From contig NC_080702.1 in NCBI RefSeq assembly GCF_030445035.2, positions 12,594,029 through 12,658,028 of the forward strand: a DNA stretch of 64,000 nucleotides. The letters are read 5' to 3'. Below the pieces are notes generated by a model. That model worked only from the letters and a program-made list of their open reading frames with translations, searched no databases and had not been told where the DNA came from. The DNA comes from Dasypus novemcinctus. Lineage: Eukaryota; Chordata; Mammalia; Cingulata; Dasypodidae. The first letter of the stretch is position 1, and each line of letters starts with the position of its first letter. Made by a program: the position numbers and the translations under genes. This document shows, piece by piece, positions 1 to 11,815 of this stretch.

Positions 1-244
1 GGTGTGGAAATTCCAGGTGGGAATGCTTGAGCCCTAGTGGACCAGTCCGTACGTGATAATCTTAGCTACTCCCACTGCGGTAAAGGTCACGGGGAAGAAA
101 CACTGGATACACGTGTCCCACCTTAAGCCCGCTCAGATCAGCCCAACGGAAGCGGCAGAGGAAGAATGGACTATCATAAATACTGAGGAACCGCTAAGAC
201 TCAAGATGGGACGCATGGGTAAGACTGGGATTGGAAAAAAATGA
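1..244 (+). pseudogene. pol: Class I ERV pol fragment (integrase C-terminus)
   Basis: This is the last ~80 codons of a gammaretrovirus-like pol, cut by the window edge. In the frame ending at 244 the translation contains LATPTAVKVTG followed by HWIHVSHLKPA, which is the SH3-like C-terminal end of gamma-type integrases (family knowledge). An in-frame TAG at 35-37 lies just before the conserved block, so the copy is dead. The frame runs straight into the env leader, as usual in class I ERVs where the pol end and env start overlap. The rest of pol lies outside the window. Confidence 0.8.
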
Positions 245-1988
245 CTATTTTACATCATCTCCTTCCTAGCACTTTCCCTAGCCCTAACTGCCCGTTCATT
301 TTGGGTAATGACCTACACCTCAAACACTGTCCGAACTGAGAATGGGGCCATCTTAAATAGCACCAACTCATCCAGCAAAGATCCCGTCCTCACTTTTGAC
401 CTGTGTGCCTGTTTGGTAAACAGGCACCGTCGGAGAGGTAGAGCAGGATTAGAGAGTAGGGGATGTGGAAGCAGTTCCTTGGAGAAAGGGCTATCCCAAG
501 ATCAAATTTATGCATGCTCATCAGATGGACCCCCTGAATGTAACGCCCCAGGTGAGTATCACTGCGCTGCACGGGGCTATGAAACCCTAGCCCCATGGAC
601 CACTAGGGAGCAAACTATTACCCTGAGCAGGGGCAAAAACAAGGGAGACAAAAGAGGGGAATATAACCCGATCCACATTCACATTTTGGATGGGTTTAAT
701 AATCACTGGGTAGGAGGGAGAACCTGGGGCCTCAGGTTATATGTCACAGGACTAGACCCTGGAACAGAGTTCACCATACAGAGGACTGTCCTGGAGCCAC
801 CCCCACTCAGCCCCATTGGCCCGAATCACGAGGTCCTTGTAAGCTTGAGCTGGGAGACCTCGGGATTAGAAAAGAAAAACCATAACCTGTCAAATCTACT
901 TTACTCGCTATGTTAGACTCTGTTTTTGTTTTCCTGGATGGTAGTCAGACAAATGCCCCAAGTGACTGTTGGCTATGCCTGAATCCCCAACCTCCCTACT
1001 ATGTGGAAACTGGGACAAATGGCATTATGTACAATTCAAGTGACCCTCTAATACATCTACCTGGCCACAGAAGAGAGTAAAACGAGGTGAATATGGGGAC
1101 ATAAACCCATGTTAACTCTGGGGGACGTACAGGGACCTGGCGCCTGTTTCGCGTCACAGCACGCTAGGGTTGATGAATCGTTTTTAAAACCCCTGTTCGT
1201 CAATCGTTTATACAATGATTCCTCAGAAACCTGGTACTGGATAGCCACAAATAGCACCTGGTTTGCTTGCACCCGGGGAATCAGCCCCTGCTTTTCCCCC
1301 ACAACCCTGTTAAGATACTTCTAGCCTGGCCATCTGCATCCTAGTACATATCATTCCCCAAGTATATTATTACTCTGGAGAAGGCGGACGTGAGCATCTC
1401 AGGTCCTTTGACAGGTATAAGAGGGCAGTACTCATCCTCGTCCCTATTTTAGCGAATCTCGGAATTGGAGGGTCTGCCACCGTAGGTGCCGCCGCTCTAG
1501 TCACTGGAAAAGAAAATTTAAAAACCCTTAGTAAACAAATAGACGTAGACCTCCAAACCCTAGAAAAATCTGTTACTTATCTTGAAACTTCTGTAGTGTC
1601 ACTAGCTGAAGCAGTACTTCAAAACAGAAGAGGCTTAGACTTTTTAAAGCAAGGAAGACTCTGTGTAAACTTAGGGGAAACTGGCTGCTTCTCTGCTAAC
1701 CATTCCAGTATTATTTGAGATAGCCTGTTCTTGGTAAGGAATAGATTAAAAGAATGGGAAGAAGCCCGAGTTAGGGAAGCAAATTGGTATGAAAAATTAT
1801 TCTCCTGGCCTCCCTGGGTAACCACCACTGTCAGTGCAGTAGCCAGACCTCTTATTCTTTTATTGAGTGGCCTCTTAGTAGCCCCCATCGCTATTAATTG
1901 CCTCACCTCCTACATCCAGAAGAGAGTGCAAGCTGTTAAAACTAATGGTGTTGCGCTCCCATTACACCCCACTGACAACAGAATCTGA
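206..1988 (+). pseudogene. env: Class I ERV env (gamma-type SU and TM), broken
   Basis: Envelope gene of a gammaretrovirus-like ERV. A hydrophobic leader (about 245-290) follows an early TGA at 242-244. SU is open from 308 to 916 and contains the gamma-type block WGLRLYVTGLDPG. The frame then shifts, and a CWLC (CxxC) motif appears near 970. More stops follow to about 1330. TM resumes near 1440 with a fusion-peptide-like stretch, a heptad region, and the immunosuppressive-domain-like LQNRRGLDFLKQ near 1617-1655. Its cysteine motif reads C-X7-C instead of C-X6-CC. A TGA at 1716-1718 interrupts TM. The anchor (LILLLSGLLVAPIAINC) and cytoplasmic tail end at 1988. Domain order and the downstream LTR make the identity secure; it cannot make a full product as it stands. 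Confidence 0.85.
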
Positions 1989-2010
1989 GGCAGGGTTTGA
2001 CTTAGTCACA

Positions 2011-2025
2011 AACAGGAGTGGGGAA
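2011..2025 (+). other. Polypurine tract of class I ERV
   Basis: A purine-rich run ending GTGGGGAA sits immediately before TGAAG, the first bases of the LTR. This is the arrangement by which gamma-type proviruses prime plus-strand synthesis. One T interrupts the tract. Confidence 0.55.
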
Positions 2026-2402
2026 TGAAGCAGAGAAAGTAGGGTGAACTGAGACCTGGGTCTATTCTAACAGCCTGAGAGCCGGACATGTGTTCGGCCT
2101 CACATCTGCCCCCGCCCCAGGGTAAAACACCCTAACCCCCTATAGCTCGGCTAACTGCCCATGTTCCGCTTCTGTAACTTGCTTGCTCAGCATTAGAAAG
2201 CACAATTAATTAGTTTAACCAGTAAAATTCCTTCTAAGCATGCGAAAACTACCCCTTCCTTTTGTATGGACCCCTATACAACCCAAGTTCCCCTGAGCTG
2301 GGGCCCCTTCACCTACTTATGGTGGAGTGTGCCTGGCCGAAAAATAAAGGTTCTCTAAATTTATACCTCCTAGGTGTCTAGATGTCTGATTTACATATTA
2401 CA
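2026..2402 (+). mobile_element. 3' LTR of class I ERV
   Basis: The LTR begins TGAAGCAG directly after the polypurine tract and appears to end in ...TTACA near 2402, about 377 bp. An AATAAA polyadenylation signal lies at 2343-2348, leaving about 55 bp of R/U5. The 3' boundary is inferred from where sequence becomes recognisable minus-strand class II gag. The 5' half of the provirus lies outside the window, so no target duplication can be checked. Confidence 0.65.
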
Positions 2403-3638
2403 TTTCCCTTACATCCTGGCAAACTTAATATATCCAGTCAAATCCACTTTACCTGTCATAATCCCAATAGCCTTCTGACAATTTGGATGAGCATTTTCAT
2501 AAGCCATTAGCTGCAAAATGTTATCAGTGGCTTCTAAATTATTGACATGTTTTTTGATAGCCTCTTGTAGCCGAGCAACAACGTCAGGGTAATGTTCTTT
2601 AGGTCCTTGTAATATTTTTTGGAAATGACACTGGAGGCTGGCCTTTAGCCTCAATTTTTTCCCACACACTTAAGCAACAGTGATGGACCAGTGCGATGGC
2701 TTGATCATTCATTGTTAATTGCTGATCTACTCCTGCCCTATTCCCCACCCCCACTAACTGACCCAAGGAAATGGGGATATTATGGGCTCTATTATGAGCA
2801 GTTTGAATCTCTGCCATGATCAGTCCACCAGGGTTTGAATTGTAAAAACTCTCCAGACCCTAGGGTGATGGGTTCTAATGCATACCAATCAGCTGGGATC
2901 AGCCTAGAGCCTTCAGCCAGCCCCTGCACCGTACCATATAGGTAAAAGGAGAATTTGGACCATATTGTTGCACGGCTGCTTTTAACTCTTTCAAAAATTT
3001 AAATGGGAAGGGTTCATGAGTGAACTCATAAACCCCATTCGGATTTTGAGGAGTCACTCCACAAGCTATTCTTTCTTGTACAGTGATTGGAAAAGTTATT
3101 TGAAGTGCCTCCAAGTCACCCTCCCTTCTAGCCTGTAAAATGCCTGTTGTAAAGCTGACAACTTTTGCAGAATATTTCCAGGCATAGGAGGGGGAGGACG
3201 TGTCAGCAGGAGGGAAAGTGACTTTCTAAAGTCAGCTAATGGTGGAGCTGAAAGCAAAATAACTTTAGAATTAGTATCAAAAAATTCAGAGGGAGGAACT
3301 TCCTCCCCTCCTCTATTTTCTGTTTTCTCTTCCTCATCTTCTGTTTGCAAAGGTTCCAAAACAGACCTAATAGTTGTCCAGGTGGGCCAAATAGTAACAG
3401 GGAGTGGGATACCTTGTACATGTAAAGTCTCTCTTCCAACTCTTCCCCAGTCTTCTAATTCTAAACTTCCTTCTGCTGGGGACCATGAGCAATATTTTTC
3501 TATAATCCGTAAAAGTTCTAAAATACGAGACTCACTGGCCTTGATGCCTCCTACCTTGAGAAACTGAAGAGACAGACACATGGATGATATTTTGTTGAAC
3601 TGTGTCAATTTCCCATCATACCCTGCTAGAATACCCAA
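2403..3638 (-). pseudogene. gag: Class II ERV gag (matrix and capsid), broken
   Basis: Read on the minus strand, this is a betaretrovirus/HERV-K-like gag. The 5' piece (3638-3096) is matrix-like, with an acidic linker (QTEDEEEKTE) and a proline-rich stretch. Capsid follows in at least two other frames: ADWYALEPI and a tryptophan-rich segment near 2830-2910, AEIQTAHNRAHN near 2780-2815, then the major homology region LQGPKEHYPDVVARLQEA near 2560-2610. The frame stops at 2409, and the zinc knuckles, pro and pol are missing, so the element is truncated where it meets the class I LTR. Frame changes near 3100, 2900 and 2670 make it a pseudogene. The matrix start was not resolved. Confidence 0.82.
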
Positions 3639-3737
3639 GAGTGTCCTTACTCACCAAGGACTTGAAAGGCCTTCTAAACAACTCGAGCCTCTGTGCCGTG
3701 ACAACGCCTTTTAGCTTGAAGCTCTTCTTCCCTTCAT

Positions 3738-3755
3738 GTCCCTATTCAGGGGCCA
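3738..3755 (-). other. Primer binding site, tRNA-Lys3-like
   Basis: On the minus strand these 18 nt read TGGCCCCTGAATAGGGAC, which matches the tRNA-Lys3 primer site at 15 of 18 positions. It lies 2 nt after the LTR's terminal CA, as expected. Confidence 0.65.
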
Positions 3756-3757
3756 GT

Positions 3758-4080
3758 TGCTGAAACCAGTTCAGCAATAGGTCTGCATGAAGGGAAGGCA
3801 ATGCAGAACTGAAGTAAAAATAGAGGGACAGAAAGAAAGACACAAGAGAGGAAACAAAGATGAGACCAGGGGATTTCACAGCTTTTGAAACTGAGAGCCT
3901 CAACCCTAGTTTCCCCATCTTATTTATTTGAAAGCTAAGAAGCAGCTCTGGGCTACAAGAAGCAACTTGCAACATAAGAAGCAACTTGCAACATCTACAA
4001 TAAGGTAATTTACAATAACAGGAGGCAACTCAGAACATCTTGTACAATAACAAGAAACAATAGGCCAGTTTCCCACAACA
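3758..4080 (-). mobile_element. 5' LTR of minus-strand class II ERV
   Basis: On the minus strand this begins TGTTGTGGGAAAC (from 4080) and ends ...CAGCA at 3758, followed by the primer site. A minus-strand AATAAA lies at 3923-3928. The length of about 323 bp and the TGTTGTGGG start fit class II LTRs. Its partner LTR is not in the window, so target duplications cannot be tested. Confidence 0.65.
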
Positions 4081-5340
4081 TATGAGTGTTGAGAAGAAAT
4101 GGCAAAAATCTGTAGGATACTGATTTATTTATTACTTGTGTGTTCCTGATGTCTCCAGGACAATAAAAAAATAATTAATCTTCCATTAGTATTGTCTTCC
4201 TTTCAATATGTGGGTTTCTTTCTACCAAAACTGTATAGTTTGATTATTATATATAATTTCATGTTAGGTTACCTAATGCAATGGATGCAGTTTTTAAAAT
4301 ATTTTATTTAAATATTGTGCTGTCAATAACAACTAGGTGATACTGGTGCACTTAATGTTTGGCATTTAATTATACTTTGTTTGCAATTAGTGTTGCTACC
4401 CCTGCTCTTTTTATTTAAATGAGCAATGTTTTTGCCAATACTTTGCTTTTAACATTTCTGAATATTTTTCAAAACTATATAATTTGATGCATTTTTATTG
4501 TGCAATTTTATGTTTGTTATTTTAGTAAGAAATATTGATGTATTTTTTCCTATTATTAAATTTATTTGGCCCTTTTAATCAGGACCTGAGAAGAAGGCAC
4601 TCACATAATCATGTTACTTCGATGGAAACAGATAATCTTATTTTCTGCCATAAGCTCATACAAATGTCATGAAGTTCATCTCTTTTTAAACTCCTGGGTG
4701 GAATTTTCCAGACAAAAATCTCACCATCAGTTATTGATGAATCATTCCGAGTAAAATTCAGACAGAAGCCTAATGAGTAGTTTTCAATGAGTCAGGTCTA
4801 TCCTTTGTGTTATCTTTAACATCTTCTTTGGCTAGAAAAATCAATAAACATGGATGGAGGGTACTAAGAATGCTCCATGTCTTAGCTCAAAAGCTTGGAA
4901 ATGTTGGCTTCCTATAGACCTTATTAATTTATATAAGTTCCAACTACCAAGAGCATACATTGGGACATGAGAACAAGTCCAGATGTGACAGCAAAAGGTT
5001 TATTCGATAGCATGTTTAAAAATATGACTTACATAATCACATGAAGCACTACTGTTACTGGATTTTGCTGCGGTTCCTGACTATCCTGCAGAAATGAATT
5101 TCAAGAGCACATCAGGTGAGCTAGGTCAGTAATTTATTCAGACAGGGAGGGATGAGTAATAGGAGAAAAAAACAGACCATGGTTCCCAGGTGAAGAGGAA
5201 GGGGCTGAAAAGTGATAAAGAGGATAATTCCACAGGATTTACTTGTGTGGTGACCATGGCAGGGGAAGAACAGCAAGAGCAGGGCACAGAAGGCAGGAAC
5301 AGGGGTCCAAAGGCAGGAGAGCAAATTCAGGTCTTGCTGC
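4081..5340. other. AT-rich sequence without recognisable features
   Basis: No ORF of substance, RNA gene or repeat family was recognised here. The sequence is AT-rich and is probably ancient decayed repeat plus unique intergenic DNA. Confidence 0.4.
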
Positions 5341-5520
5341 CCTTTTTTTTTTTTTTTTTTTTTTTAATGTGGAGGAGTAGTGACAGGTGTTGGATGTCCT
5401 GATTTTTTTTAAAAATGAAATTTTGGTTTTTTTAAAAGATACAGAGATCACACAAAATGTTACATTAAAAAAACTAAGATGTTTCTATATAACCCACTCC
5501 CTACCCTGTGCCTCCTTTTG
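5341..5520 (-). repeat. PolyT run and short minus-strand retroposon tail
   Basis: A T homopolymer (about 5343-5365) is followed by a 5'-truncated minus-strand copy of the window's polyA-tailed retroposon family. Its diagnostic ACAAAATGTTACATTAA block is at about 5452-5470, and the same block is seen near 24408 and 62771. Confidence 0.55.
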
Positions 5521-5523
5521 GAA

Positions 5524-5960
5524 CCATTAATTATTCCACCCCTTAGCTAATGGAAGTGGAGGAGTTCCGGCTCTTTGATGTTTTGACTGATTACCCCACT
5601 CATCATTTCCCCATGAGGGCCCAATGATAATATCCTTGGGGAATATCAGGAGCTTCTCTTGGCTTCTGGAGAAAGATTTGTTCCTAATGGCAGAAATTGG
5701 AGAGGGTGTTCCAGCAGCCATCTTGGGGTTTTTGATGTCCACCTGGACTCTCTGACAGGTTCCAGATCCATCAGCTGATTCCTCTGCTTCGTTCCCGCCT
5801 CAGAGTTTACACATTTATTCTTAAAGGGGTGCTGAAGGGAGATGACCATTCTTCTGCAGCTACTTCATGTTGGTTAGGGGCTGTAGGCCCTACCTGACAA
5901 GGTGTAAAACCCTCTTGCTTTTCTAGCTCAGTAGGCAGCAGACAGATTTGGCATCTTGGG
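5524..5960. repeat. Unclassified dispersed repeat, copy 1
   Basis: It begins with CCATTAATTATTCCACCCC and includes CATGAGGGC and CTTAAAGGGGTGCTGAAG. Bases 5524-5790 recur at 6594-6860 in the same orientation, clearly related by eye, and the 5800-5960 part recurs near 29365-29500. The two direct copies about 1.07 kb apart could be LTRs of a decayed element or parts of a duplicated unit. Confidence 0.5.
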
Positions 5961-6593
5961 CAAAGCTGAATGAAGTCCCCATATGGTTAAGAAAATTTTG
6001 ATTCTGGAAGAATTAATTAGAATCCTGAGAATATATGGTCCCACTAAGAGGATACTGGACGACAAAAGTAGAAAAGGCAGGGTGCCAGCAAAGGCTGCAT
6101 TTTCCCAAAGTTGATGGGAAACAGTACTCTTACTTCAGTTTAATGAGAAGCGACAATGCCCTTCTTATTTAAGTTAAAGAGATGAAAACAGACAAGTTTT
6201 TTTTTTAAAGCGTTGTCTGATTTACCCTCCCTCCCCCAGCAATAGGCATTTGGGTTAGGGTTAGAGGGAACAGCTGACTTTGACATGGGCACTACTTAGC
6301 TTTGTCTTGAAGAGGTACTTCAGGCTGATCAATGACTGGCACTCATACTTCTGGTGAACTGGCACTTCCTTGGGCAGCTGGCTTTATTCAGGATTAGTAC
6401 ACCAAGCTGGAAATTCCTTCAATAGCTGTGGGAGTGGCTGGAACTACAGAGTAAAGTTCCTTCCATTTTGGCTCTAATTGAGGAGGAGACCCGCTTTTCT
6501 AGGAAGAGGCAGACAGGGCCAAAATGGATGCCGTGGGAGTTCCCCTTCCCCAGGGCAGTCACAGGCCAGGACACCCTGTATAATGCTTTTTGA

Positions 6594-6870
6594 GCCATTA
6601 ATTATTCCACCCTATTGCTAATGGCAGGGGAGAGTTCCAGCTCTTTGCTGTTTTGACTGATTATCCCACTCATCATTCACCCATGAGGGCGCCATGATAA
6701 AGTTCTTGGGGACTATCAGGGCCTTCTCCTGGCTTCTCAAGGAAAGTTTTGTTCTGAGTGGCAGAATCTTGGGGAGGGTCTTCCAGCAGCCTCTTGGGGG
6801 TTATAGATGTCCACATGGACTCTCTCCCAGGTCCCACATCCATCCATTGATTCCCTATCTTACTACCCTG
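6594..6870. repeat. Unclassified dispersed repeat, copy 2
   Basis: Second direct copy of the 5524 repeat, starting CCATTAATTATTCCACCC and carrying the same CATGAGGGC core. Intervening sequence 5960-6590 has no recognisable coding potential. Confidence 0.5.
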
Positions 6871-9309
6871 CCATACTAGCATAAAGGAGAGAAAAGAATC
6901 TAGTCTTTTTTTCATTCAAATCAAACCAAAAGGGACTGTTGACTTTTTCCCATCCATAGTGTTCACTTACACTTAATTACTTTTTGTAAGAATGATCCAG
7001 ACTCAACAACTCTCTGGGGACTGTCCTTCTGATTGGAAATTCACAAAGCAATTCCCAAGAAGCCAGCAGTTATAAGCTTTATGGTTAAGAACTGAGATGG
7101 ACTCTGGTTGGAAACTCTATGGCCACATCATCCATTTAGTGGCTCTACTCTCAAAATGTGTGCTGGTTGAACTATGGGGACTGAAGTTGTTCTGCCTCTG
7201 CCAGCTCACAGTCTTCTAATCTTTCTCAACATGAACTGTCTAACTCCCACCTACCAATCTCAAGAGACAGTGTTTTTCCTATGTGTGTACCTACTTCTCA
7301 TATAGACACACACACAAAAAAGAAAATGTGAGCAGAAAGAGAGTAATTCATAACTGCAGACACAATTAAAAAGAGAAAATGTAGAGACTGTAGATTTACA
7401 ATTTTCTTTTATGGCTTTCTGTCATCTGGGCTATTTCAATCATAAAAAGAAGCTCTCACATGCATACACTGAATATCACTAAGGCAAAACACTATTTCAA
7501 GGTGCTATAATACTGAAGAATTTTTAAAGCAACAGCCTTTCAGCAAAGAAACTGCAGAAGGGAAGGCAGCCAGTTATAATACCCTGATTTCTCTTTTGGA
7601 AAGATTTCTACAGGACACACTTTTCCTTCTCTATGACAGAAAGAGGAAATCAAAGGACGAGGCCCAGACACAATCACACACAACCCTATTACCATCATTA
7701 GCACCCAAGAAAATCTGAGGGTCTGGGGTGGGTGATGATCCACAAAACCAATATATGTTGTACAATAAATGGTAATACAAAAGCAATACCAAATTTCTCA
7801 TCAGGCAATCTAAATTTATGCCAAGTTAATTCAATATTCCTACTGTTTTATTAAACCTATCGGAAAAAAAGAAAACCATTTGCTCTGGTACATCACAAAT
7901 TTCACAACACATTTCTTAATAGAAGCTCCTTGCTCTGCTATTTTGATATATTAAATATCTAGCAATGAACTTCTAGGGTCACAAATCCACAGTGATAAAA
8001 TCGATCACACTGCTGAACAGAAATATTTTATTGTACTTTTATGAGCTTTTGTTCCCTCTTCACTTGCAAGTAGATGTTTAGTAGTAGGAAGATATTTTGC
8101 TTCCGTAAAATGTATTAGAAACAATATATCAGTAATACAAAAATTCCTATCTACAAAGCTGTTCTGCACCCTTAAGTTTGAAAATTCAAGCACATCTCCA
8201 CCTAAAACTTACAAAGAATAATTTGTCAATGGAAAATGTCCAGTCATGATATTCAACTCAATTTATATCCTGAAATTGTTTGCATTTAAATCGTGGGCAT
8301 TAATTCTATTCTGCAACACTTTTTTATTAGCAAAAACAAAATAATATGAGTTGTAGGAGGGAATAAAGTACAACAAACCAAACACAGTAAGTTTTATATG
8401 GAAAATTTAGTGTAAGTAGAACTTGCAAAGTTTTGGGGATGGAAAAAGCTAAGGGAGTAGACCTCTGATGTCTATAGAAAAGAATTTTTGTTTACTTACC
8501 TTCAAAACGTCTTTTACAACAACATAGAAATCTATATTGCAAAAAATCAAGCAATTTATCCCCTCCCACAAAAAGAAGAGAAAGCTGAGGTTTAAGAAAA
8601 AGAGATTACTTATCCTGCAAATATATTATCTTAAACCAGATCTAAAACTGAAACTAGGTCATCTGTTAATGCCATAAATTCAGGACCTTTCCATTTATAA
8701 TGCATTAATTGATAAACACTATGCAAGAAATCTGATTTGGATGAGGTAGAAGTCCACAGATATGTAATACAGTGGGTACTCCAACATAATCAGCTAGTTA
8801 TGCACCTTGGCCTCTGGCCATTTCTACAGTACAGTTTTGTTCAGGGTAGTGCTTATACCACTTGTCTGGATCCAAACCTTTCTCACAAGGGTTTGGATCC
8901 CCAAACCTTCTCTTCCTAAACCAATTCTCACCTCCTCCAGATTCAAATTTCATGGGCAGGGAGGCAGAATCAAAGATGGAAATACTCAAAAGTATTCTGT
9001 AGAAGTATAGTATATATGCTAATTTCACCTGACTCCTGGCAAATTACAAAGAATATCAAAACACTTTACAAAGCACCATGGAGGTGAGATACACAAGTTT
9101 AATAATGAATAGGGAAAAGAAAGTAAGAGACTCCCACTTGCAGACAAGATGAAATAACAGGGATCTGATTAACCCCACTTTCTTGAAATAAACAAAGAAT
9201 AAGAGATAAAAAAAGAAACAAAGGTTTTGGAGACACTGGATATCAGGCGATGAAATAAAGTTATTCTTCAAGGTAAGAAACAAATAAGGTTAGCCCTAAA
9301 ATTAACCTG
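6871..9309. other. Intergenic stretch, nothing recognised
   Basis: AT-rich DNA with only short scattered ORFs. I found no RNA gene, SINE or LTR structure. A GGTTTGGATCC-containing short palindromic patch near 8868-8905 is the only local oddity. Confidence 0.35.
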
Positions 9310-9780
9310 GTGTATTAGTCAGCCAAAGGGGGTACTTATGCAAAATACCAGAAATTGGTTGGTTTTTATAATGGTTATTTATTTGGGGTAGGAGTTTACA
9401 GATACCAAGCCATAAAGCATAAGTTACTTCCCTCACCAAAGTCTATTTGGAGCAAGATGGCTGCCAACATCTGCTAGGGTTCAGGCTTCCTGGGTTCCTA
9501 CATTCCTAGGGTTTGCTTTTCTCTGGGTTCAAGTTTCCTTCCTTCCTGGCGCTGGCTCCTCTTTCTTCTGTATGCTGACTTCCCGGGGCACTACCTTAAG
9601 TCTTCAGCATCAAACTCCAACATCAAAACTCCAAAGTCAGAAACCCTCAACTCTGTTTTTTGCAATGCCTTTATCTGTGAGTCCTCACCCTAACCATAAC
9701 TTAATCACACCCAGGTACAGATCAGATTACAAGCATAATCTACTATTTCTTTTTGGAATTCATCAATAATATTAAAATGC
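9310..9780. repeat. Unclassified interspersed repeat beginning TGTATTAGTC
   Basis: The block starts TGTATTAGTCAGCCAAAGG and runs to ...TGCTACACCTG, with ATTTATTTGGGG and AGCAAGATGGCTGCC inside. A TGTATTAGTC start is reminiscent of reverse-oriented MaLR LTRs, but I cannot confirm the family and no target duplication was located. Confidence 0.35.
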
Positions 9781-10014
9781 TACACCTGAATTACTGCTTT
9801 GAGAGAGTCTAAGCTGAAGTTCATCAAGGAAAAATGTAGGCAGAGGATAGGAAGCTCCTTGAGTGAGACAGAGCTGAGAGTATGAGAAGAAGGTGGCTAG
9901 CATTCACAGGAAAGAGTAGAGGAGGGGAAAGAGATGCATGGAAAGAGAACTCCAGAAATCTCTAGAGAAACCCCCTTGAGTATTCAGCTGAATACTAATC
10001 ACCACACACATTTT

Positions 10015-11035
10015 AGAAAACTACTCAAGGTCAAGCGAAGAACCACACAAATGAATGAGAAGGAACATTACCAGACACTCTTATGGGGATGGAAATAGCT
10101 CCTATTCCAACCAGAAGACAGGGAAGCCTTGGAATTCCCATGACGTTGGGTAGAGTACGGAGAAAGGTCTTGCCTCTTTTGACTAAAGTCTGCTTTCTTC
10201 CTGCCTAAAAAACAGAAAATGGAAAACTGAAAAGAATTAAACTGTCTCCAAGAAAGTAAAAAATGTTCAAGAACAAAGCTCAAGAAAATTTGATAACAGA
10301 GAAATATCTAGTTCCCAAAAAGGTAAAATTCACACTATCTACCATCCAATCAAAGATCACTAGGCATACAAAAAAGCAGAAAAATACAACCCCTGATGAT
10401 TAAAAGAATCAAGGAAGTGAAAAGGAACCAGAATTGACACAGATGTTAAAAGTAGCAAAGAAGGATATTAAACAGTTGGCATAACTACATTCCATATGTT
10501 AAAAAAGTTAGAGACTTGGAAAATATTTTTAAAAGACCTAAATCAAACTTCCTAAAAACAATGTCTGTGATGATGATATATGGGGTAGGATTGACAACAG
10601 ATTAAACAATGAAGAAGTGAAGATTTAACCACCTTGAAGACATAGCAATAGAAATGATCAAAAATGAAGCTTAGGAAAAAATGTTTAAAAAATGAAAATA
10701 TCACCAATGAAATGTGAAACAATTTCAAGTGACATAAGAAACACATAATTGAAGTCACCAAAAGAGGGGATGGAAGAACTAAAAAAATTTGAGGAATCAA
10801 TGGACTCAGAAGTAAGACACCAAGAAATCTAATCTTACCCCTTCTCGTCAATATTGTACTGGAGGTTCTACCCCGTGCAAGAAAAACAAATAAAATACAT
10901 CAAGTTTAGAAGAAGAAAAATAAACCCTCTTCATTTGCAGATGACATGATCATGCATCAGATGGAATCTATTTTTTTTTAATCCACTTGAATAAGTTTAG
11001 CACAATTGCAGGATATATGTGCTGAACTTAATCCT
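10015..11035 (+). repeat. Decayed L1/HAL1 sequence
   Basis: An A-rich plus-strand block resembles ancient L1: a HAL1/ORF1-like part at 10015-10830, then ORF2-like sequence at 10835-10960 with TATTGTACTGGAGGTTCTA and TTTGCAGATGACATGATC, the latter encoding the FADDM reverse-transcriptase core. All frames are broken. Confidence 0.6.
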
Positions 11036-11639
11036 GACCACTTCATTACCTCAGAAAATGTCAGGCAGATGATGCACAAAGAGCACAGTCCTATATAAAT
11101 GTAGAAGTACTCATGGTGAAACAATGGAAGGAAGGGAATCTGGGGAATAAGCCCATTTTACACGGGTACATTATATACACGCTTATCACAAGAAGAGTCA
11201 AAACCAACTGTTTACGAGATTTGAATTGTGAGACTTACAAATTTGAGTACAATTTGTAAAATTCATATCATGGATTTGGTATGAAAATATAAATGCAAGA
11301 GACTTTGAGAATGATTCCTTAATAAGATCCTTAAGAATCAGAATTCTGGCTATGTGACTTGACTGCAGACTTGGGTTTCCACTGGGTAATACAGCTTTTC
11401 TCCCATCTGTAAAGTGTTTGAAAGGTGATGCATGGATAGATGAAGCCTGTGTCACAGTGCATTTGGGAGGACCCAGAAGAGATGTAGGTGGAGAGCTAAA
11501 TTCCTACCAGTACTTCTAGGGAATGGGTGTACTCTACTACTTATAGATATAAAGTGATGCAGGGGGTAGTAGGGAGGAATAAAACGTTCTTGCCTGATGC
11601 TTGTCTGCTTCTCTTTTGTCAACTATGTCCTCCCACATC

Positions 11640-11815
11640 CTGTGATTTTGTACTTACCACTTACAAGCTGTGACCTTGGCAAATTATCTGAGTTAATGGA
11701 GCCGGTTCTCCTATCTATAAAGCAAGAATAGTAATCACTCATACTGTGATGATGAAATAAGATAATGCATAGTACCTAGCACAAAAGCCCTTGGTGAAAA
11801 TTAGCTACAAATATA
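11640..11815 (+). repeat. MIR SINE remnant
   Basis: The order TACTTACCACTTACAAGCTGTG, GACCTTGGCAAATTA, TCTCCTATCTATAAAG, GATAATGCATAGTACCTAGC matches the mammalian MIR core and tail, diverged as expected for this ancient family. Confidence 0.7.
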
